Origin: Pedosphaera parvula Ellin514
GTDB lineage: Bacteria; Verrucomicrobiota; Verrucomicrobiia; Limisphaerales; Pedosphaeraceae
Assembly: GCF_000172555.1 (NCBI RefSeq)
Contig: NZ_ABOX02000013.1
Coordinates: 62,001 to 126,000 of the forward strand
DNA: 64,000 bases
Reading direction: 5' to 3'
Every line of letters begins with the position of its first letter. Positions within the stretch are counted from its first letter, which is position 1. Positions 43,841-53,085 of this stretch are shown here, piece after piece. A program made the translations under genes and the position numbers. The notes beneath the pieces were generated by a model. It saw nothing but the letters and a program-made list of their open reading frames with translations. It made no database searches and was not told the DNA's origin.

Positions 43841-44324
43841 GTTAGGTCACCACACCATGAGACTCAAAATTGATCTTCCGACAACTTGGTCACAGCAGAA
43901 GAGCCCGAACGGCCCTGCGACCTTCTGTCGCGAGGCCAGCACGAACGCGTTTCAGGTTTCTTGGGCCGAGTATCGCGGCGGGAAGCCACTGCCGGAAATC
44001 ACGGCTGACAGTTTGAAGCAGATGGCGACCAACTTCGGACGAAAGAACGGGTTTGGGCAGATGGCTAAGCCATCCGGTGGCGCTTGTAGATTCGGCAGCT
44101 TCGGGACGGCAGTCTTTAGTTCCGTAGAGCACCCCCGTATTCAGATATGGTTTATCAGCGACGGTCGCGAGCACATCATGGCCACGCACATTTGCGTCAG
44201 CGAGCCAGAGTCGAGCGAGGTCGCCGAGGTGGAGCAGATTGCGAGTAGTCTGGAACTTGGCCCTGAACAGCCAGCAAAACCGAAGTGGAAGTTTTGGTGA
44301 TTGAGTATGACCATGCCGTCTAAC
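43841..44324 (+). mobile_element. Isolated gene cassette-like unit bounded by integron-type boxes
   Basis: GTTAGGT at 43841-43847 matches the R' consensus GTTRRRY exactly and is followed after 9 bases ('CACCACACC') by an ATG. After the gene, GTCTAAC at 44318-44324 matches the R'' consensus RYYYAAC exactly and continues CATGCG, the arm shared with sites at 2063 and 4975. A full downstream site was not found, so this may be a decayed single cassette far from the main array. Confidence 0.45.
43857..44300 (+). CDS. Small protein of unknown function in a cassette-like unit
   Basis: The product is 147 residues, soluble, without signal peptide. It begins 'MRLKIDLPTTWSQQKSPNGPATFCR' and has 'GGACRFGSFGTAVFSS', 'IQIWFISDGREHIMATHI' and an acidic helix 'EPESSEVAEVEQIASSLEL' before a 'KPKWKFW' tail. 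The alternation of strands and a final helix resembles small immunity or DUF-type proteins, but I do not recognise the family. Integron-type boxes on both sides are the reason for linking it to the array at 1.1-5.0 kb. Confidence 0.6.
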   Translation: MRLKIDLPTTWSQQKSPNGPATFCREASTNAFQVSWAEYRGGKPLPEITADSLKQMATNFGRKNGFGQMAKPSGGACRFGSFGTAVFSSVEHPRIQIWFISDGREHIMATHICVSEPESSEVAEVEQIASSLELGPEQPAKPKWKFW

Positions 44325-44408
44325 CATGCGTCCTTCGAACGCGACCCTTACCCGCCGCGGAATCTTAACGGTTTCAACTTTTTCCACACCTTCCTTAGAC
44401 GATGCCTT

Positions 44409-45152
44409 CTAGCGCAGACCACCCGTGACATAGAGCGTCTCGCCAGTCATCCAACTCGAGTCCGGTGAAGCCAGAAAAACGACCGCAGGCGCGATGTCCT
44501 GTGGCTGGCCGATGCGGCCCAGCGGGATGGACTGAGTCAAAGTCTGGAATCGTTCAATCAGTCCCGCTGAATGCGTTCCCTCAGTTTCAATCGGGCCGGG
44601 ATTGACTGAGTTCACGCGGATTTTGCGCGCCCCGAGTTCCTTCGCAAAGGTACGGGTGAGTCCGTCAACGGCCGATTTGGTCGCGTTGTAAACCGCAGTG
44701 CCCGCAGGTGACAGCGTGCTGACGACGGAACTCGTGTTTACAATACTCCCACCCTCCGCACCGAAGTATTTTAGTGCTTCCTGTGTCGCAAGAATGAGGC
44801 CGAGGACATTGAGGTTGAAGTGACGGTGAAAGTGTTCCTCAGTGATCTGCCCAAGCGGAGCCGGCTCATAGATGCCCGCGTTGTTCACGAGCACGTCGAT
44901 CTTGCCGAACGCCTTCTTCGCCTCGGCGAAGAGCTTTTCAATCTCCGCCTGCTTGGCGACATTGGCCTGCACCGCAATTGCCTTACCACCTTTTTTAACA
45001 ATTTCGCCGACCACCTTATCCGCGCCCTCCTTGCTGGATGAATAGTTGACGACCACTGCCGCGCCCTCAGCCGCGAGTACTTTGGAGATCGCGGCCCCGA
45101 TGCCTTTGGAGGCACCGGTGACCACGGCTACTTTGCCTGTGAGTTTATTCAT
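44409..45152 (-). CDS. SDR-family oxidoreductase (3-oxoacyl-ACP reductase-like)
   Basis: The start at 45152 ('MNKLTGKVAVVTGASKGIG') gives 247 residues; the frame runs on to 45362 only by chance. Classical SDR motifs are intact: TGASKGIG (NADPH loop), 'VLVNNAGIYEPAP' (NNAG), Ser of 'IVNTSSV', and YNATK (YxxxK). The C-terminal 'SSWMTGETLYVTGG' is standard. It reduces a carbonyl compound, most likely xenobiotic or fatty-acid-like; substrate is not readable. It is downstream of the alpha/beta hydrolase gene in the same direction with 46 bases between. Confidence 0.92.
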   Translation of the reverse strand: MNKLTGKVAVVTGASKGIGAAISKVLAAEGAAVVVNYSSSKEGADKVVGEIVKKGGKAIAVQANVAKQAEIEKLFAEAKKAFGKIDVLVNNAGIYEPAPLGQITEEHFHRHFNLNVLGLILATQEALKYFGAEGGSIVNTSSVVSTLSPAGTAVYNATKSAVDGLTRTFAKELGARKIRVNSVNPGPIETEGTHSAGLIERFQTLTQSIPLGRIGQPQDIAPAVVFLASPDSSWMTGETLYVTGGLR

Positions 45153-45198
45153 ATGCGTTGACAAGTTTTTCGTTTGTTTGGAACGGAATGCTTTTGTG

Positions 45199-46020
45199 TT
45201 AACCCTTGAAGAATGCCAGGAGGTCTTCATTGACCCGGTCCTTAAGCGTCGTGCACATGCCGTGCGGTGCTCCCTTGTAAACCTTGAGCACCGCATTCTT
45301 GACCAATTTTGAAGACTGCATTGCTGCCGCGCCGATCGGCACGATCTGATCGTCGTCCCCATGCAGGACCAATGTCGGCACGTCGAACTTCTTCAAGTCC
45401 TCGGTCATATCCGTCTCGGAAAAGGCCTTGATGCAAAAGTACGAAGCTGGAAAACTGGCCATTATCCCCTGGAGCCAGAATGACTCGCGCACCCCTTCTG
45501 AAATTTTTGCACCCGGACGGTTGTAGCCATAGAATGGCATGCTGAGGTCCTTCCAGAACTGCGAACGGTCCGCAACGACGGCAGCGCGAAGCTGGTCAAA
45601 CGCCTCGATGGGCGTGCCAGCGGGGTTGGCAGCCGTCTTCAGCATCAGCGGCGGCACCGCGCCGATCAATACTGCCTTCGCCACGCGCTTCGTGCCGTGA
45701 CGGCCAATGAAACGTGCAACTTCGCCGCCGCCGGTGGAGTGGCCGACATGAATTGCATTCTTTAAGTCAAGCTTTTCGACCAGCTCCGCGAGGTCATCGG
45801 CGTACGTGTCCATGTCGTTGCCTTGCCAAGGCTGGCTTGAGCGCCCATGGCCGCGGCGGTCATGCGCGATGCAGCGGTAGCCACGGGAGGCCAGAAAAAA
45901 CATCTGATCCTCAAAGGCATCCGCACTCAGCGGCCAGCCATGACTGAAAACAATAGGCTGCCCTGTACCCCAGTCCTTGTAGTAAATTTGTGTGCCGTCT
46001 TTGGTTGTAATCGTATTCAT
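45199..46020 (-). CDS. Alpha/beta hydrolase of the non-haem chloroperoxidase type
   Basis: The product is 273 residues, cytoplasmic. The fold is complete: '[17 protein letters not shown]' (oxyanion hole HGW), nucleophile Ser in '[14 protein letters not shown]', acid Asp in '[12 protein letters not shown]' and His in 'KGAPHGM'. It belongs to the cofactor-free chloroperoxidase/arylesterase group. It probably hydrolyses small esters; pairing with the SDR suggests a short detoxification operon. Confidence 0.9.
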   Translation of the reverse strand: MNTITTKDGTQIYYKDWGTGQPIVFSHGWPLSADAFEDQMFFLASRGYRCIAHDRRGHGRSSQPWQGNDMDTYADDLAELVEKLDLKNAIHVGHSTGGGEVARFIGRHGTKRVAKAVLIGAVPPLMLKTAANPAGTPIEAFDQLRAAVVADRSQFWKDLSMPFYGYNRPGAKISEGVRESFWLQGIMASFPASYFCIKAFSETDMTEDLKKFDVPTLVLHGDDDQIVPIGAAAMQSSKLVKNAVLKVYKGAPHGMCTTLKDRVNEDLLAFFKG

Positions 46021-46575
46021 GGATTTCTTTTCTTTCTTCTTTTTGTGTTTCGTTTATGTGAGCGGAAGATTGGTTTCAGCGATCAACGTCGCAACTGGCA
46101 GGCTGATTGCAGCCGCCATTCCAGCGCCGATAATGAGAAATTGGCATTGCGCCGCGCCAACGCACGGCGGAATCTTATCGAGACAGTGATCTGGCAACCT
46201 TCCCATGGCATTTCCAAAGTTCATTCTATTGGCCCTTAAAGCAAGTGTTCTTCATTTTTAGAACGCGTTGTTTATTTGCCTTCGCGGCATTGCACAGCCG
46301 TGCAATGCGGCCCAACATGCAGTAAAGCGAGAATTTAGGAAGAAAAGGCCAACGGCAGTTGATGAAATTGGTCGAACCGTTTACTTGCTGCTGATTTCGT
46401 GGAAAAGCCGCTTCGCTCACAGGCGACTGTCTCGCGTCAGGCTGTAACAGCAAGACCTTAAGTTCTGATGGATTTGACTTGTGATCTTCCGACAAGGAAT
46501 GTGAGAAAGGGAAGTCAGACCTCCCGGATGTAACCCTCGCGGTAGGGTCTGTTTATAACAACGCTTAATACGATT
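46021..46575. other. Intergenic region of ~555 bases, nothing recognised
   Basis: Open frames on both strands (for example 46226-46495 minus, 45992-46189 plus) overlap one another, lack ribosome-binding sites and show no domain. The region should carry promoters of the divergent hydrolase and HAD genes. Confidence 0.35.
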
Positions 46576-47331
46576 ATGATTCGTACCAAACGAAGAAATC
46601 TGGCCGCACGCCGAACTGCGGGCAGGAGGATACGCAGCAAAACCTCAGGAGCCGTCCCAGCTTTTTTGTTCGATCTGGATGGAACGCTGGTGGATAGCGT
46701 TTATCAACATGTCCTCGCCTGGCGCGAAGCTCTGGAGGATTCAGGCATCGAAGTTTCCGTCTGGCGCATTCATCGAAGGATTGGAATGAGCGGCGGCCTC
46801 TTTGTGAATGCTCTTTCACGCGAAACCGATCGCACACTGTCAAAGGAACAGGCAGATAAGATCAAGCGCGTGCATGCCGAAGCTTACGCGCGCATGATCG
46901 GACAGGTTCGACCGCTTCCCGGCGCCCGCGAACTGCTCGATCACCTCTCACGGGCCGGAATTCCCTGGGCCATCGCCACCAGCGGCCGCATGGAGAGCGC
47001 CGGTCTGGCATTGAAAATCCTCGGCGTGGACCCGCGCAGGGCGACCGTGATTACCAGAGACATGGTCCAACATGCCAAACCCAATCCTGATCTCTTCCTC
47101 GCCGCTGCCAAACGCTTGGGCGTGAATATCCACACTTCGATCGTTGTGGGTGACAGCGTCTGGGACCTGCTCGCCGCCCGTCTGGCAAACAGTCTCGGGG
47201 TGGGTCTGCTTTCAGGAGGCTATGGTGAGGACGAACTTGAAAAAGCGGGTGCCTACCGGGTTTATCAAGACCCGGCAGATATGTTGCAGCACTTGGATGA
47301 GATCGGTGTCAGGGCCATCTTTGCGGAGTAA
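46576..47331 (+). CDS. HAD-superfamily phosphatase (PGMB/Gph-like)
   Basis: The product is 251 residues. Residues 1-30 are a basic extension. Motif I 'AFLFDLDGTLVDS' (two catalytic Asp), motif II 'WAIATSGR', motif III Lys in 'HAKPNPDLFLAAAKRL' and motif IV 'IVVGDSVWDLLAARLA' are all present, with a helical cap between motifs I and II. It probably dephosphorylates a small sugar phosphate or phosphoglycolate; substrate is unclear. Confidence 0.9.
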   Translation: MIRTKRRNLAARRTAGRRIRSKTSGAVPAFLFDLDGTLVDSVYQHVLAWREALEDSGIEVSVWRIHRRIGMSGGLFVNALSRETDRTLSKEQADKIKRVHAEAYARMIGQVRPLPGARELLDHLSRAGIPWAIATSGRMESAGLALKILGVDPRRATVITRDMVQHAKPNPDLFLAAAKRLGVNIHTSIVVGDSVWDLLAARLANSLGVGLLSGGYGEDELEKAGAYRVYQDPADMLQHLDEIGVRAIFAE

Positions 47332-47620
47332 GCATCAGCAACCGGGAGAGTAATTAAATGGTGGGGCGAGGCTCCGTCGAACCCTGACAAAGCCCGAGAC
47401 TTCAATCAATCTTGCCCCTCCACCCGCGTACGCAACCCACACTCATATCCAACTCCAGACTGCAAGTTGTCCACCCCTTTAGGTCCCTTTAGGGTGCTCC
47501 GATCCCTCATCCCTTTTAACTGGTCACTACTTCAAAATCGTCTGGAAAACATTTGCCGTCTTTTCGTCAGAGACTTCTGACGTGACTTATATTCCACCCG
47601 CTCTACCATCCCTGCCAACT
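47332..47620. other. Intergenic region, nothing recognised
   Basis: About 290 bases with no supportable gene. It should hold the promoter of the thioredoxin-type gene; no clear boxes were identified. Confidence 0.3.
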
Positions 47621-49351
47621 ATGAGGTCAAATCCTGAGGCATTGCCTTTCTGCCAGCGCGGCATCGTTCAGTTGTTCATGCTGTCTCTTCTCTTTCTGTC
47701 AGCTCCTATACATGCCGATACCCCGCCAGTGAACGCTGAGCTTTCTGTTCTCGGCAGGCAGGTCTTGAAGTTGTTGCAGATCCACGATGCCGAGCAATTC
47801 TCCACGAACGTTGCTGCTTCCTTGCAAGACTGGCGCAAGGTGCAATCCGCCAGTACCATGGTGACGAAGGAGAATCCGCTGAATCCCGCATTCGAGAAGC
47901 ATTTGGAGCGGCAGCGCATGGTGATTGCCGAAAGCGCCCGCATCGTGCTCGCCCAGGCAAAGCGCCTCGGCCTGGATTCCGCACAGGTGCATTTCACCTT
48001 CAAAGAAGCGCGCTCTTCGCAGGCCGGCACCACTCGCAATCCCTTAATACAAGCGGAAGGGGAGGACCTGTCTTATCTGGATCAAGCCATCATCGTGTTG
48101 ACAGCCGAGCCCGCTGGCGGTGTTCAGACGAACTCTTCTTTGCCCGGTCAATACGAACTGTGCCTGGCCCATGTGGCGAAATTCCCCGGGGGTTGGCGCG
48201 TGGATCAGGGCATTCGCTGGCTACGATTCCCTGCCGGGGTTGCAGATGCAGAGATGACTCATGAACTCGACCTCTTGACCAAAATTGATAAACACAAGTC
48301 CATCAGCGGCTCCGATGACCCTGCCATGGCCGCACTGGGAGAGTCCATCGCGCGATTTATCCAGCAGAAGGACGAGAAAAGTTTCATTTCGCAAGCCATC
48401 CGCTCCAGGGATGAAATATGGGCGGATTTCATGAAGACGCATGCCTCTGAAAAGCCCGCTCCAAATCGCAAGGAACTTGAAGCGGATTGGCAGCCTTGGC
48501 GGGATGGAATTACGGAGTCAGCCCGCGGCCTGCTGGCTCAATTGGATCAATACGGCATCGATTTCACCGGGGCAAAACTCAGCGTGAAGCGCTCTGAAGT
48601 CGAGCATGCCTACCAGTATTCTTCCTTCGGAAAATTGGAGGACACGGACGGCTATCCCTTCAAGGTTGCTTTTACCGTTGAATCCGACCAGAAGTCCAAG
48701 ACTGGCAGGCCGATTGCCGGAGAATACGTGGTGATGGCCAAGCGCACCAAACGTACCGACAAGCGGTGGGTCTTGGAGGGAGATTTCTGGTGGTCCAAAT
48801 TCCCGGCCGGAGTGCTCGACGAAGCACAACAAAAGGAATTGGAGTATGAAAACTATGCCCAACTAAAGGGCTCCCTGCCGCCGGGTGCCGATGCCCCCAA
48901 CGTCGAGTTTGTGCGCGTGGATAATCAGAACAAACTCAAACTCTCCGATTTTCACGGCAAGGTGCTCGTGTTGGATATCTGGGCTACCTGGTGCGGTCCG
49001 TGCCAGGAACCAATGGCCAAATTGCAGCTATTGGCGAGCAAGCACCCCGAATGGAAGGGCAAGGTCGAAGTCGCGTCGCTGAGCATTGACGATGACCTCG
49101 CGACTGCTCAAAAACATCTCAATAAGCGTGATTGGACCAACAGTTTCAATCTTTGGGCCGGACCGGGCGGCTACAAGTCAATTCCCGCCAAGGGGTTTCG
49201 TCTGTATGGAGTTCCCACCCTCTATGTCATCAATACCGAAGGCAAGGTCGTCACTGCCGGGCATCCCGAAATCTTGCAGACCGAAACGTTGGTTGAGATG
49301 CAACTCAATAAGGCAAAAGATCTAACGCCCACTCCCGCAGAAACCCACTAA
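47621..49351 (+). CDS. Exported TlpA-like thioredoxin protein with duplicated N-terminal domains
   Basis: The ATG at 47621 opens a signal peptide ending 'SAPIHA-DTPP'; 576 residues. Two related N-terminal domains lie at ~35-225 and ~230-415, each closing with 'W..RFPAGV.DAE' or 'WWSKFPAGVLDEAQQKEL'. The C-terminal thioredoxin-like domain (~425-570) has 'VLVLDIWATWCGPCQEPMAKLQ' with the WCxPC active site and 'GVPTLYVINTEGKVV' with the cis-Pro. It is probably a periplasmic disulphide reductase of TlpA type; the duplicated N-domains have no known function. Confidence 0.85.
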   Translation: MRSNPEALPFCQRGIVQLFMLSLLFLSAPIHADTPPVNAELSVLGRQVLKLLQIHDAEQFSTNVAASLQDWRKVQSASTMVTKENPLNPAFEKHLERQRMVIAESARIVLAQAKRLGLDSAQVHFTFKEARSSQAGTTRNPLIQAEGEDLSYLDQAIIVLTAEPAGGVQTNSSLPGQYELCLAHVAKFPGGWRVDQGIRWLRFPAGVADAEMTHELDLLTKIDKHKSISGSDDPAMAALGESIARFIQQKDEKSFISQAIRSRDEIWADFMKTHASEKPAPNRKELEADWQPWRDGITESARGLLAQLDQYGIDFTGAKLSVKRSEVEHAYQYSSFGKLEDTDGYPFKVAFTVESDQKSKTGRPIAGEYVVMAKRTKRTDKRWVLEGDFWWSKFPAGVLDEAQQKELEYENYAQLKGSLPPGADAPNVEFVRVDNQNKLKLSDFHGKVLVLDIWATWCGPCQEPMAKLQLLASKHPEWKGKVEVASLSIDDDLATAQKHLNKRDWTNSFNLWAGPGGYKSIPAKGFRLYGVPTLYVINTEGKVVTAGHPEILQTETLVEMQLNKAKDLTPTPAETH

Positions 49352-49566
49352 TCAGCCGCTCTAATTTTGTTGGTAATCATCACCAACTTAGCCTGTCTCC
49401 GGGGTTCCGAGAGAAGTGGAATTTGTCCATTATGCGGACATCGCGTCTCGATTTGGGATTCACCCCGTCCCCTGACATGTTAAAAACGCCAGTAAACTCG
49501 AAGGTATAACAATTGCTTATTAATCCTGGGCCGGACATCGCTGCTGGTCCGGATAATTGAAATATT

Positions 49567-49710
49567 ATGTACCCGATTGTTATATCCTCTGTTGTTGCCG
49601 TCCTTTCATTGGTCGGTTTTGTCCTCGGTGCAGTCACCATCGAGGATCGGTTAGGTCGGTTAAAGTCCCGGAGAAAACGTGGCGGCAATCGTAAACAAAT
49701 GCCGCAGTAA
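49567..49710 (+). CDS. Possible 47-residue single-pass membrane protein
   Basis: The frame encodes a short N-terminus, a hydrophobic segment ('PIVISSVVAVLSLVGFVLG') and a strongly basic tail ('RLKSRRKRGGNRKQ'), a convincing small membrane protein with the tail inside by the positive-inside rule. It lies in a ~415-base gap between the thioredoxin gene and a convergent gene. The upstream sequence has an inverted repeat CCGGAC...GTCCGG at 49531-49552 and no strong ribosome-binding site. It may be real or chance. Confidence 0.4.
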   Translation: MYPIVISSVVAVLSLVGFVLGAVTIEDRLGRLKSRRKRGGNRKQMPQ

Positions 49711-49766
49711 AAGCCTGACCACGAAATCGAACGAGATTAATTTCTTTGCTTTCTACTCGCCGGACT

Positions 49767-51080
49767 TCACTTCTCAAGAGATTGCAACATCTCCAAAGCC
49801 CTCCCCGCAATTTCAATCTCCTGTTCTGTCGCCTGCACCTTCACAACTCCAGTGCGTCGATAAAATGTGACCGACTTCCCGGTGCTCGTCAGATCATTGG
49901 CATCCAATCCCAAACCCGCCGCAATGAAGAATGTTCGCACCACATTTTGCAGATCATCATTATTCATGGAGGCATACTTGACAGTCAGATTGGTGTTCGC
50001 ATTCCCCACACTGTTGCTGGCACCTCTGCAAAAGTTCATTCCGCCAAGCGCTTCCAGTCCCTGGTAAAATCCATTCGTATTGGTCAGCTGAAAATACTTG
50101 GCCGGATAAACAGGCTCGGGACGCGGCACTGGCTTCCACTGGTCGTGTTTGACAATGTATTCTTTGGACTCGTCCTTTTCCAGATTGGGTGGGCGATGAT
50201 CAAACGCAAAAAGTTCTTCCGGTGCCGTGTTCTTCCGCGCCAGATCGCTCGCCGAAAAACTGATTCGCTTTACATTGATTTCAGTGACGGTGTGCATGGA
50301 GGACTCTGCGTGCGCCAAAATTGCTCCCAATTTCAAAGCCGCTTTTGTTGGAAACGTATGCCCATTCAAATTTGTCGTCTGCAATACTTCATATCTAAAT
50401 TCCCAGAAACCGTTCTGATACGGAGGCGGATAGCGCCTGATATCCTCCATCAACTCGATATAGTAACCATTGTTGGTGATGTTCAGTTCCGAAAGAAAGG
50501 CCTTCTCCGGTTCGAGATATCTGGCCGCGAACGTTCCTTCATTGCGTGGATCGTTGAAGAGGTCCAAGGCACAGTTGGGCAGATTCAGAAACCGACGCAT
50601 ACGGTTGCCCTCAATTATCGGCAATTCGGGGTGCGGGCAGAAGCTGAGCCATGCAGTGAGCTCTGCCCAGTGTCCAGGTGCAGGAAACAGCATGGGGCAG
50701 GCCGAGGCGCCTGTCATTGCCTTGCTATTGGTGTTCCCGGCAAACAGAATATAACTGCGCACACCGTCCGGGATTCTCATGCAATCAGAAACCAGAGGCG
50801 TGTGTGCCTTCGCATGCGGGTATTTAATTTCCACCTCCCACCACCCATTACTGTACGCAAACCGGAAATCTGCTTCCTTATTGTGATCCGACTCGGGATT
50901 GCCAGGATGGTAAACTGGAGTGGTGACGGTCCCCTCCGCAACAAACGGCGGAATCACCTCCGCTGATAAACCCATCCGAATCCCCATGACGATGCCGACG
51001 AGAACCAACAACACAAGCTGCCATCGCTTTATAATGTAAAATCCGACATCTGCATTTCGACTTGGGCTGTGATCTCTCAT
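49767..51080 (-). CDS. Exported protein of unknown function
   Basis: The start at 51080 ('MRDHSPSRN') gives 437 residues with an N-terminal signal anchor at ~20-38 ('WQLVLLVLVGIVMGIRMGL'). The body has no catalytic motif I recognise; it contains 'GWWEVEIKYP', 'PGHWAELTAWLSFCPHPELP' and a C-terminal ~65-residue region 'NNDDLQNVVRTFFIAAGLGLDANDL' through 'VKVQATEQEIEIAGRALEMLQ' that looks like the short beta-alpha-beta domains common at the ends of verrucomicrobial exported proteins, near STN-like folds. It faces the HEAT-like pair divergently. Confidence 0.7.
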   Translation of the reverse strand: MRDHSPSRNADVGFYIIKRWQLVLLVLVGIVMGIRMGLSAEVIPPFVAEGTVTTPVYHPGNPESDHNKEADFRFAYSNGWWEVEIKYPHAKAHTPLVSDCMRIPDGVRSYILFAGNTNSKAMTGASACPMLFPAPGHWAELTAWLSFCPHPELPIIEGNRMRRFLNLPNCALDLFNDPRNEGTFAARYLEPEKAFLSELNITNNGYYIELMEDIRRYPPPYQNGFWEFRYEVLQTTNLNGHTFPTKAALKLGAILAHAESSMHTVTEINVKRISFSASDLARKNTAPEELFAFDHRPPNLEKDESKEYIVKHDQWKPVPRPEPVYPAKYFQLTNTNGFYQGLEALGGMNFCRGASNSVGNANTNLTVKYASMNNDDLQNVVRTFFIAAGLGLDANDLTSTGKSVTFYRRTGVVKVQATEQEIEIAGRALEMLQSLEK

Positions 51081-51259
51081 AGGGATTGACCTCCACGCAT
51101 ATGCTGATTTGACCGACACTAATCTCGCTTCCTGATATGTCAATCCCGTTCGGTCCAACTTACTGAATCCTTCTTGTTGCGCTGAGATCGACTACAGTTG
51201 ACATCTTCACCCGTTCTTTTCAGTATCAAGCTCATGAGCAAAGCCAGGGCCAGCCAGAA

Positions 51260-52174
51260 ATGAAACACCGCAAGCGCACTTTCCTTGCGCTGCCATGCCT
51301 GCTCCTGCTCGGCGGCCTCGCCTGGCAGGTGCTGCGACCACGCGAACCGGTCTATCAGGGCAAAACCTTGACCCAATGGCTCAGGCAGGGGATTGGTAGT
51401 ACAAACGCTGAAGATGAAAAACTAATTGTCAAGGCGGTCACAATTATTGGCACCAACGCGCTTCCCGTTCTCCTCCAAAAAATCCAGGCCACCGATTCTC
51501 CTCTCAAATTAAAATTCATTTCCCTGATCGAAAGGCAGTCGTTCGTTGAAATCAAATTCACAAAAGCATGGGAGTCAAAGTCCGAAGCCACCGAAGGCTT
51601 TTGCATTCTCGGCCCCAGCGCAAAACCCGCTGTGCCCAAATTGACTGAGTTGCTTCAGTACGACGACTCCGGCTATGTGGCGATGTCATTGGCGGGAATC
51701 GGTATTGATGGTGTCCCGCCTCTTGTCCAGGCATTGACCAACAGTAACTTAGGCGTGAAATACAGAGCACTTGATGCTTTGAAAGGAATGGGACTTGTCC
51801 GCTTCATCGACAACTGGCCGCCTGACAGATTGGCCATTATCCCCGAAGTCGCTAAAATTGCCGTTCCGCCTCTTTTGGAATGTTTGGAGAGCAAGGATCA
51901 GTTCACTCGTGCCAGAGCCGCCAAGACACTCGGTGCATTAGGTTGTGAGCCGGATCTCGTAGTCCCTGCTTTAATAAACCAACTCAAGGAAGCGAACTAC
52001 AACCCACGAGTCGCAGTTCCTGCGTTGCAGGCGCTGGCTATGTTAGGTCCCAGAGCAAAAGCCGCGGTACCCGTCCTTCTGCAAGCTCTCAACGACCCTG
52101 CATTTCTCGCTCATTCAGAAGTTACCAATGCTCTCAAAAAAATCGACCCCGCCGCCGCGGCCCGCATAAAATGA
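51260..52174 (+). CDS. Membrane-anchored HEAT-repeat-like protein, copy 1
   Basis: The product is 304 residues. An N-terminal membrane anchor (~8-24, 'LALPCLLLLGGLAWQVL') is followed by a short linker 'REPVYQGKTLTQWLRQGI' and HEAT/PBS-like helical repeats ('GTNALPVLLQKI', 'KPAVPKLTELLQYDDSGYVAMSLAGIG', 'RAAKTLGALGCEPDLVVPALINQL'). Such repeats bind proteins. A tandem paralogue starts at its stop codon (ATGA overlap), and their N-terminal halves are almost identical in DNA. Confidence 0.85.
   Translation: MKHRKRTFLALPCLLLLGGLAWQVLRPREPVYQGKTLTQWLRQGIGSTNAEDEKLIVKAVTIIGTNALPVLLQKIQATDSPLKLKFISLIERQSFVEIKFTKAWESKSEATEGFCILGPSAKPAVPKLTELLQYDDSGYVAMSLAGIGIDGVPPLVQALTNSNLGVKYRALDALKGMGLVRFIDNWPPDRLAIIPEVAKIAVPPLLECLESKDQFTRARAAKTLGALGCEPDLVVPALINQLKEANYNPRVAVPALQALAMLGPRAKAAVPVLLQALNDPAFLAHSEVTNALKKIDPAAAARIK
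51302..51540 (+). repeat. 239-bp near-identical block, copy 1
   Basis: This block matches 52213-52451 with a single difference (T at 51502 against C at 52413), offset by exactly 911 bases. It covers codons of the anchor and first repeats of both HEAT-like genes. The flanking sequence of the genes is much more divergent, suggesting gene conversion. Confidence 0.9.
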
Positions 52175-53085
52175 AACACCCCAGGCGCATCCTCCTCATC
52201 CTGCTATCATTCCTCCTGCTCGGCGGCCTCGCCTGGCAGGTGCTGCGACCACGCGAACCGGTCTATCAGGGCAAAACCTTGACCCAATGGCTCAGGCAGG
52301 GGATTGGTAGTACAAACGCTGAAGATGAAAAACTAATTGTCAAGGCGGTCACAATTATTGGCACCAACGCGCTTCCCGTTCTCCTCCAAAAAATCCAGGC
52401 CACCGATTCTCCCCTCAAATTAAAATTCATTTCCCTGATCGAAAGGCAGTCACTTATCCAGCTCGACTTACCAACTGCATACGAGTCAAGATGCGAGGCC
52501 TTCGGGGGATTTTTCATACTTGGCCCACTGGCAAATCCGGCTGTTCCTAAATTGGCTGAACTGCTCCCATACGACGACGACTCCGGGTTTGTCGCATTTT
52601 CGCTGGCAGGAATAGGTCTGGATGGTGCCCTGCCTCTGGTTCAGGCATTAACCAACAGCAACCCGGGTGTTAAACACAACGCGCTTGAGGCCTTTGGGCT
52701 GATGCGATCTCTCTATTCCGGCACAAACTATGCGCCTGACAGATTGGCCGCGATTCCCGAAGTGGGTAAAATTGCAGTTCGTCCTCTTTTGGAATGTTTG
52801 GAGAGTAAGGATCGCCTCGCACGCGGCGAAGCCGCTCGCGCGCTCGGCTCATTAGGTTGTGAGCCAGACCAGGTAGTGCCTGCCTTAATACACCAACTCA
52901 AGGGAACGAACTACAGCTCACGACCCGCCCTTGAGGCTCTGGGCATGTTTGGCCCCAAAGCAAAAGCTGCCGTGCCAGCTCTTTTGGAAGCTCTCAATGG
53001 TCCTACTTTCGGCGATCGCTCAGAACTCACCAATACTCTCAAAAAAATCGACCCCGCCGCCGCAGCTCGGGCCGGGGTAAAATGA
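52171..53085 (+). CDS. Membrane-anchored HEAT-repeat-like protein, copy 2
   Basis: The product is also 304 residues, with the same layout as copy 1: anchor 'ILLSFLLLGGLAWQVL', the same linker, and HEAT-like repeats. The first ~95 residues match copy 1 almost exactly, while the rest is clearly diverged ('PTAYESRCEAFGGFFILGPLANPAVPKLAELL', 'NPGVKHNALEAFGLMRSLYSG'). Start overlaps the stop of copy 1 by ATGA, so translation is probably coupled. Confidence 0.85.
   Translation: MKHPRRILLILLSFLLLGGLAWQVLRPREPVYQGKTLTQWLRQGIGSTNAEDEKLIVKAVTIIGTNALPVLLQKIQATDSPLKLKFISLIERQSLIQLDLPTAYESRCEAFGGFFILGPLANPAVPKLAELLPYDDDSGFVAFSLAGIGLDGALPLVQALTNSNPGVKHNALEAFGLMRSLYSGTNYAPDRLAAIPEVGKIAVRPLLECLESKDRLARGEAARALGSLGCEPDQVVPALIHQLKGTNYSSRPALEALGMFGPKAKAAVPALLEALNGPTFGDRSELTNTLKKIDPAAAARAGVK
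52213..52451 (+). repeat. 239-bp near-identical block, copy 2
   Basis: Partner of the block at 51302-51540, one mismatch in 239 bases. Confidence 0.9.

Noticed and set aside
46226-46495. 89-codon minus-strand frame in the 46-kb gap
   Set aside because: No recognisable motif and overlapping frames of similar quality on the other strand.
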